This document shows positions 62,075-64,000 of a DNA stretch of 64,000 nt, one piece after another. The notes under the pieces are model-generated. The model saw only the letters and a program-made list of their open reading frames with translations. It did not search any database and had not been told where the DNA came from. Each line of letters opens with the position of its first letter. The stretch's first letter is position 1. The stretch lies in assembly GCA_964023275.1 (NCBI GenBank), contig OZ029918.1, positions 31,785,281 through 31,849,280 of the forward strand, given 5' to 3'. Both the position numbers and the translations under genes were made by a program. This DNA is from Norana najaformis (lineage: Eukaryota > Annelida > Clitellata > Crassiclitellata > Hormogastridae).

Positions 62075-62888
62075 AAGTTTTTGTCGTTGTCATTATCACT
62101 ATCGTGTTTCTGTAGCCGTTAACGTGCGTACCGGATGTTCTTTGTAGCCGGGTGTTCTGTAAGCGCCCATTCGTTGCTGTCGACGTAATCACTGACGTCA
62201 ACCTCTTCGAGGCCCATGTAGAACAGGATGTCCAGCTTGAACCCGTCGTAGGTCCACGACCCGAACTTGAGATGGCAGATCTGCTCGTCGAAGGGGAAGT
62301 TGGTGATGTCGATGGAACAGGTGCTCTTGAAGATCGCCTGAGGGATCCAGAGCACCGATCCGTCGCTCGACACTACCGCCATTGCATCCCGATACTCCCT
62401 TGGACGAGTGTCGGCGCTAGGCATGTCGGGAAGTTAAATGCCATTTATATAGCGCATATAGAGTAACTGATATGGTAGAAAAGGCACGTACTCCTTTGTT
62501 AGTACAGTTGTCAGTTGAAAACTTGTGTTTGTTTGCTTATAGTTAGAATTTATTTAATTAATTATTATAATATATTACACACTCAGGCAGTAGGCTAAAT
62601 CTGAACCTGGGGGGCCGATGAATGTCCACCTAGGGTCAAGCACGTGCATACGGCGCCTCTTGTTGTAACATAAAGGTGAAAATACGCCGTTTCGTCAACA
62701 GCCTACTAAAGCAAAGGACCCGTTAACCAGTGGTTGCTCTGCCGCGCTGCCCTTCATTTGTCTTGGAAATCTACTTACTAGTTGTAAAGGACGATGTCTG
62801 GACTCCATATCTTCGAGATAGGAACGCGAACGTGATCTACGTTGCCAAAGTCGTCTGGATTCCATTTCAGCAAAACGTCTCGCCATGT
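57925..62888 (-). CDS. Nicotinic acetylcholine-receptor alpha-type subunit, 5' partial
   Basis: Cys-loop ligand-gated ion channel subunit. Exons: 62779-62888 (110 bp, the classic conserved nAChR exon; [20 protein letters not shown] and PDIVLYN), 62132-62416 (loop A/B region, WIPQAIF and Cys-loop [15 protein letters not shown] with 13 residues between Cys, GSWTYDG), 60237-60409 (loop C YYTCCSD, then M1), 59387-59473 (M2), 59082-59200 (M3, [18 protein letters not shown]), 57925-58620 ([10 protein letters not shown], long cytoplasmic loop, M4, stop). All phases join; 489 residues are present. The vicinal CC in loop C marks an alpha-type (agonist-binding) subunit. The pore entrance reads [12 protein letters not shown] instead of the cationic GEK motif, so anion selectivity is predicted. 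The signal peptide and first exons were not found by 64000 and should lie beyond the window. The loop is rich in charged residues. Confidence 0.95.
58790..59035 (+). repeat. LINE family B 3' end, sense
   Basis: CCACCATAGACGTCTGACTG, then GGAACCGCACCTTACCTGCC, CGATTTTGTTTTCAACCGAG, and the tail AAATTTCGAGATTACGATTAC. It is antisense to the receptor gene, ending 47 bp from the donor side of the M3 exon. Confidence 0.8.
60650..61080 (+). repeat. LINE family B 3' end, longest sense copy
   Basis: Encodes ORF2 C-terminal residues [11 protein letters not shown] and [15 protein letters not shown], allowing for frameshifts, then the 3' UTR (CGACCTGGAACCGGACCC, CCTATCAATTTTGTTTTGAC) and the tail GAATTACGAGTACG. 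It is the reference empty site for the hAT insertion at 53784. It lies in a receptor-gene intron, and a short antisense copy follows at 61795-61865. Confidence 0.85.
61902..62074. repeat. (ACC)52-(CAT)5 microsatellite
   Basis: About 158 bp of uninterrupted ACC followed by five CAT units. On the receptor gene's sense strand it is (ATG)5(GGT)52, starting 57 bases into the intron after exon 62132-62416. All His-, Pro-, Thr- and Val-homopolymer frames here are artefacts of it. Confidence 0.98.
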
Positions 62889-63102
62889 CTGCATGACAAA
62901 CAAGCAAACGTTGCACAATCCCTGAAGAGTTCATCAGTGGGAGCGTTGTTGTTCCGTGTGGTGGCTAGTCTTCGCTGATGTTTTCTTTGATCGAGAAGGT
63001 GCTGCATAATGCGATTACATTGAAGCGTTGGATGGCCAAAGATAAAGGCTGATGGAGGAAAGTAGTCTTTTCACCGCCATCAGCATCAACACCAACACCA
63101 TT

Positions 63103-63135
<33 letters not shown>

Positions 63136-63271
63136 GTAGTAGTAGTAGTAGTAGTATCATTATTATTATTATTATTTGTAGTAGTAGTAGCAGCAGCAGC
63201 AGCAGTAGCAGCAGTAGTAGTATTTTTAACATCGCTTATTATTATTATTTTTGTTGTTCTTGTTGTTGTTG

Positions 63272-63357
<86 letters not shown>

Positions 63358-64000
63358 GCTTAGTACACATCACGGTGCACAGGTGGCACAAACTATGCCT
63401 GTGATTTATGGCTCCGACTCCGTGTGTTACATAACGAATGATAGAGGTCGCTAGCGATCCGCAGTGAGGAGGGTAGGTGGACAAACAAATTAGGGCAGCG
63501 ACGGCGCAGCGGATATGAGGGTGAGATAAGCAAGTATGTTGGTGCTGCGTCGAAACGGATGCCAAGCCGTCAGAACCACATTACGTGATGGAATAACAAA
63601 TGGACGCCTAGAATCGCAAAAGCTTCGTCGGAGCGATTTGTCATTGCTGGCACGTTCTTCCGGTGGACTCCGCGTCCACCAGTCCCCCAAGTTTCCTCCG
63701 CAATTCACCGGAATGAAGCCAACCCATGATCGCTCAGAGCTGGAATGATGATTGGAAATACAGGCAATTCATTTCGAGGCTCATACCGACCGCCAGTACA
63801 TTTACACGGAGCAAACAATTCCCTCGGCAGTCTCTTCAGTCACAGTATTATAGACCTACATTATATACACGCATACATGATTGTATGTATGTATATATGT
63901 ATGCATGTATGTATATATGTATGCATGTATGTATATATATGTGTATGATGTATATACGTATGTAGGTATGTATGTATAACCTGATTCTTATACTGCGTAT
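62889..64000. other. Right edge: receptor intron with trinucleotide repeats
   Basis: Positions 63103-63356 hold (TTA)n, (AGT)n and (AGC)n runs, and 63870-63970 hold (TATG)n. I searched the minus strand for the upstream receptor exon that should end in a WLRQ-type codon string before the Thr-Trp of exon 62779-62888 and did not find it. Confidence 0.6.

Noticed and set aside
61879..62201. Long Thr-, Pro-, His- and Val-homopolymer open frames
   Set aside because: They are frames of the (ACC)n microsatellite inside a receptor intron.

Overview
The window is animal (metazoan) nuclear DNA. Genes are split by many GT-AG introns. SINEs and LINE fragments are dense, and microsatellites are abundant. 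The acetylcholine-receptor gene with an anion-type pore and the repeat content suggest a marine invertebrate. A mollusc or other lophotrochozoan is my best guess and an ambulacrarian is possible; the species cannot be named from the sequence.

Three protein-coding genes are supported, all on the minus strand. (1) A LITAF/CDIP-like zinc-domain membrane protein (15584-21932) has three core coding exons plus a probable Pro/Gly/Tyr-rich cassette exon. (2) A complete PDXDC1-type gene (35374-53399) has 21 coding exons whose phases all join, giving 889 residues. Its PLP-decarboxylase-like domain lacks the usual Schiff-base lysine. (3) The 3' six exons of a Cys-loop nicotinic acetylcholine-receptor alpha-type subunit (57925-62888) are present; the signal peptide and first exons were not found before the right edge. 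The three genes have no evident functional link and are simply neighbours.

The rest is mostly repeats. Region 1-15500 holds a broken LINE reverse transcriptase at the left edge, a broken BED-finger transposase, tandem repeats, a CR1/L2-like LINE 3' end, and a 75/75/66-bp minisatellite just downstream of the LITAF-like gene. Region 22000-35370 has no recognisable gene: it holds SINEs, LINE tails, a fold-back element and tandem repeats. The PDXDC1 introns carry several tRNA-derived SINEs and LINE tails. Region 53640-55800 is a LINE 3' end split by an internally deleted hAT transposon.

Three LINE families are defined here by their 3' tails: A (ATTAGA/TCTAAT), B (ATTACG) and C (ATTACA). Many short SINE-like fragments are the 3' ends of these LINEs. 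No bacterial features, CRISPR array or rRNA genes were seen, and no intact tRNA gene was recognised. All gene identities come from reading conserved motifs, not from a database search.
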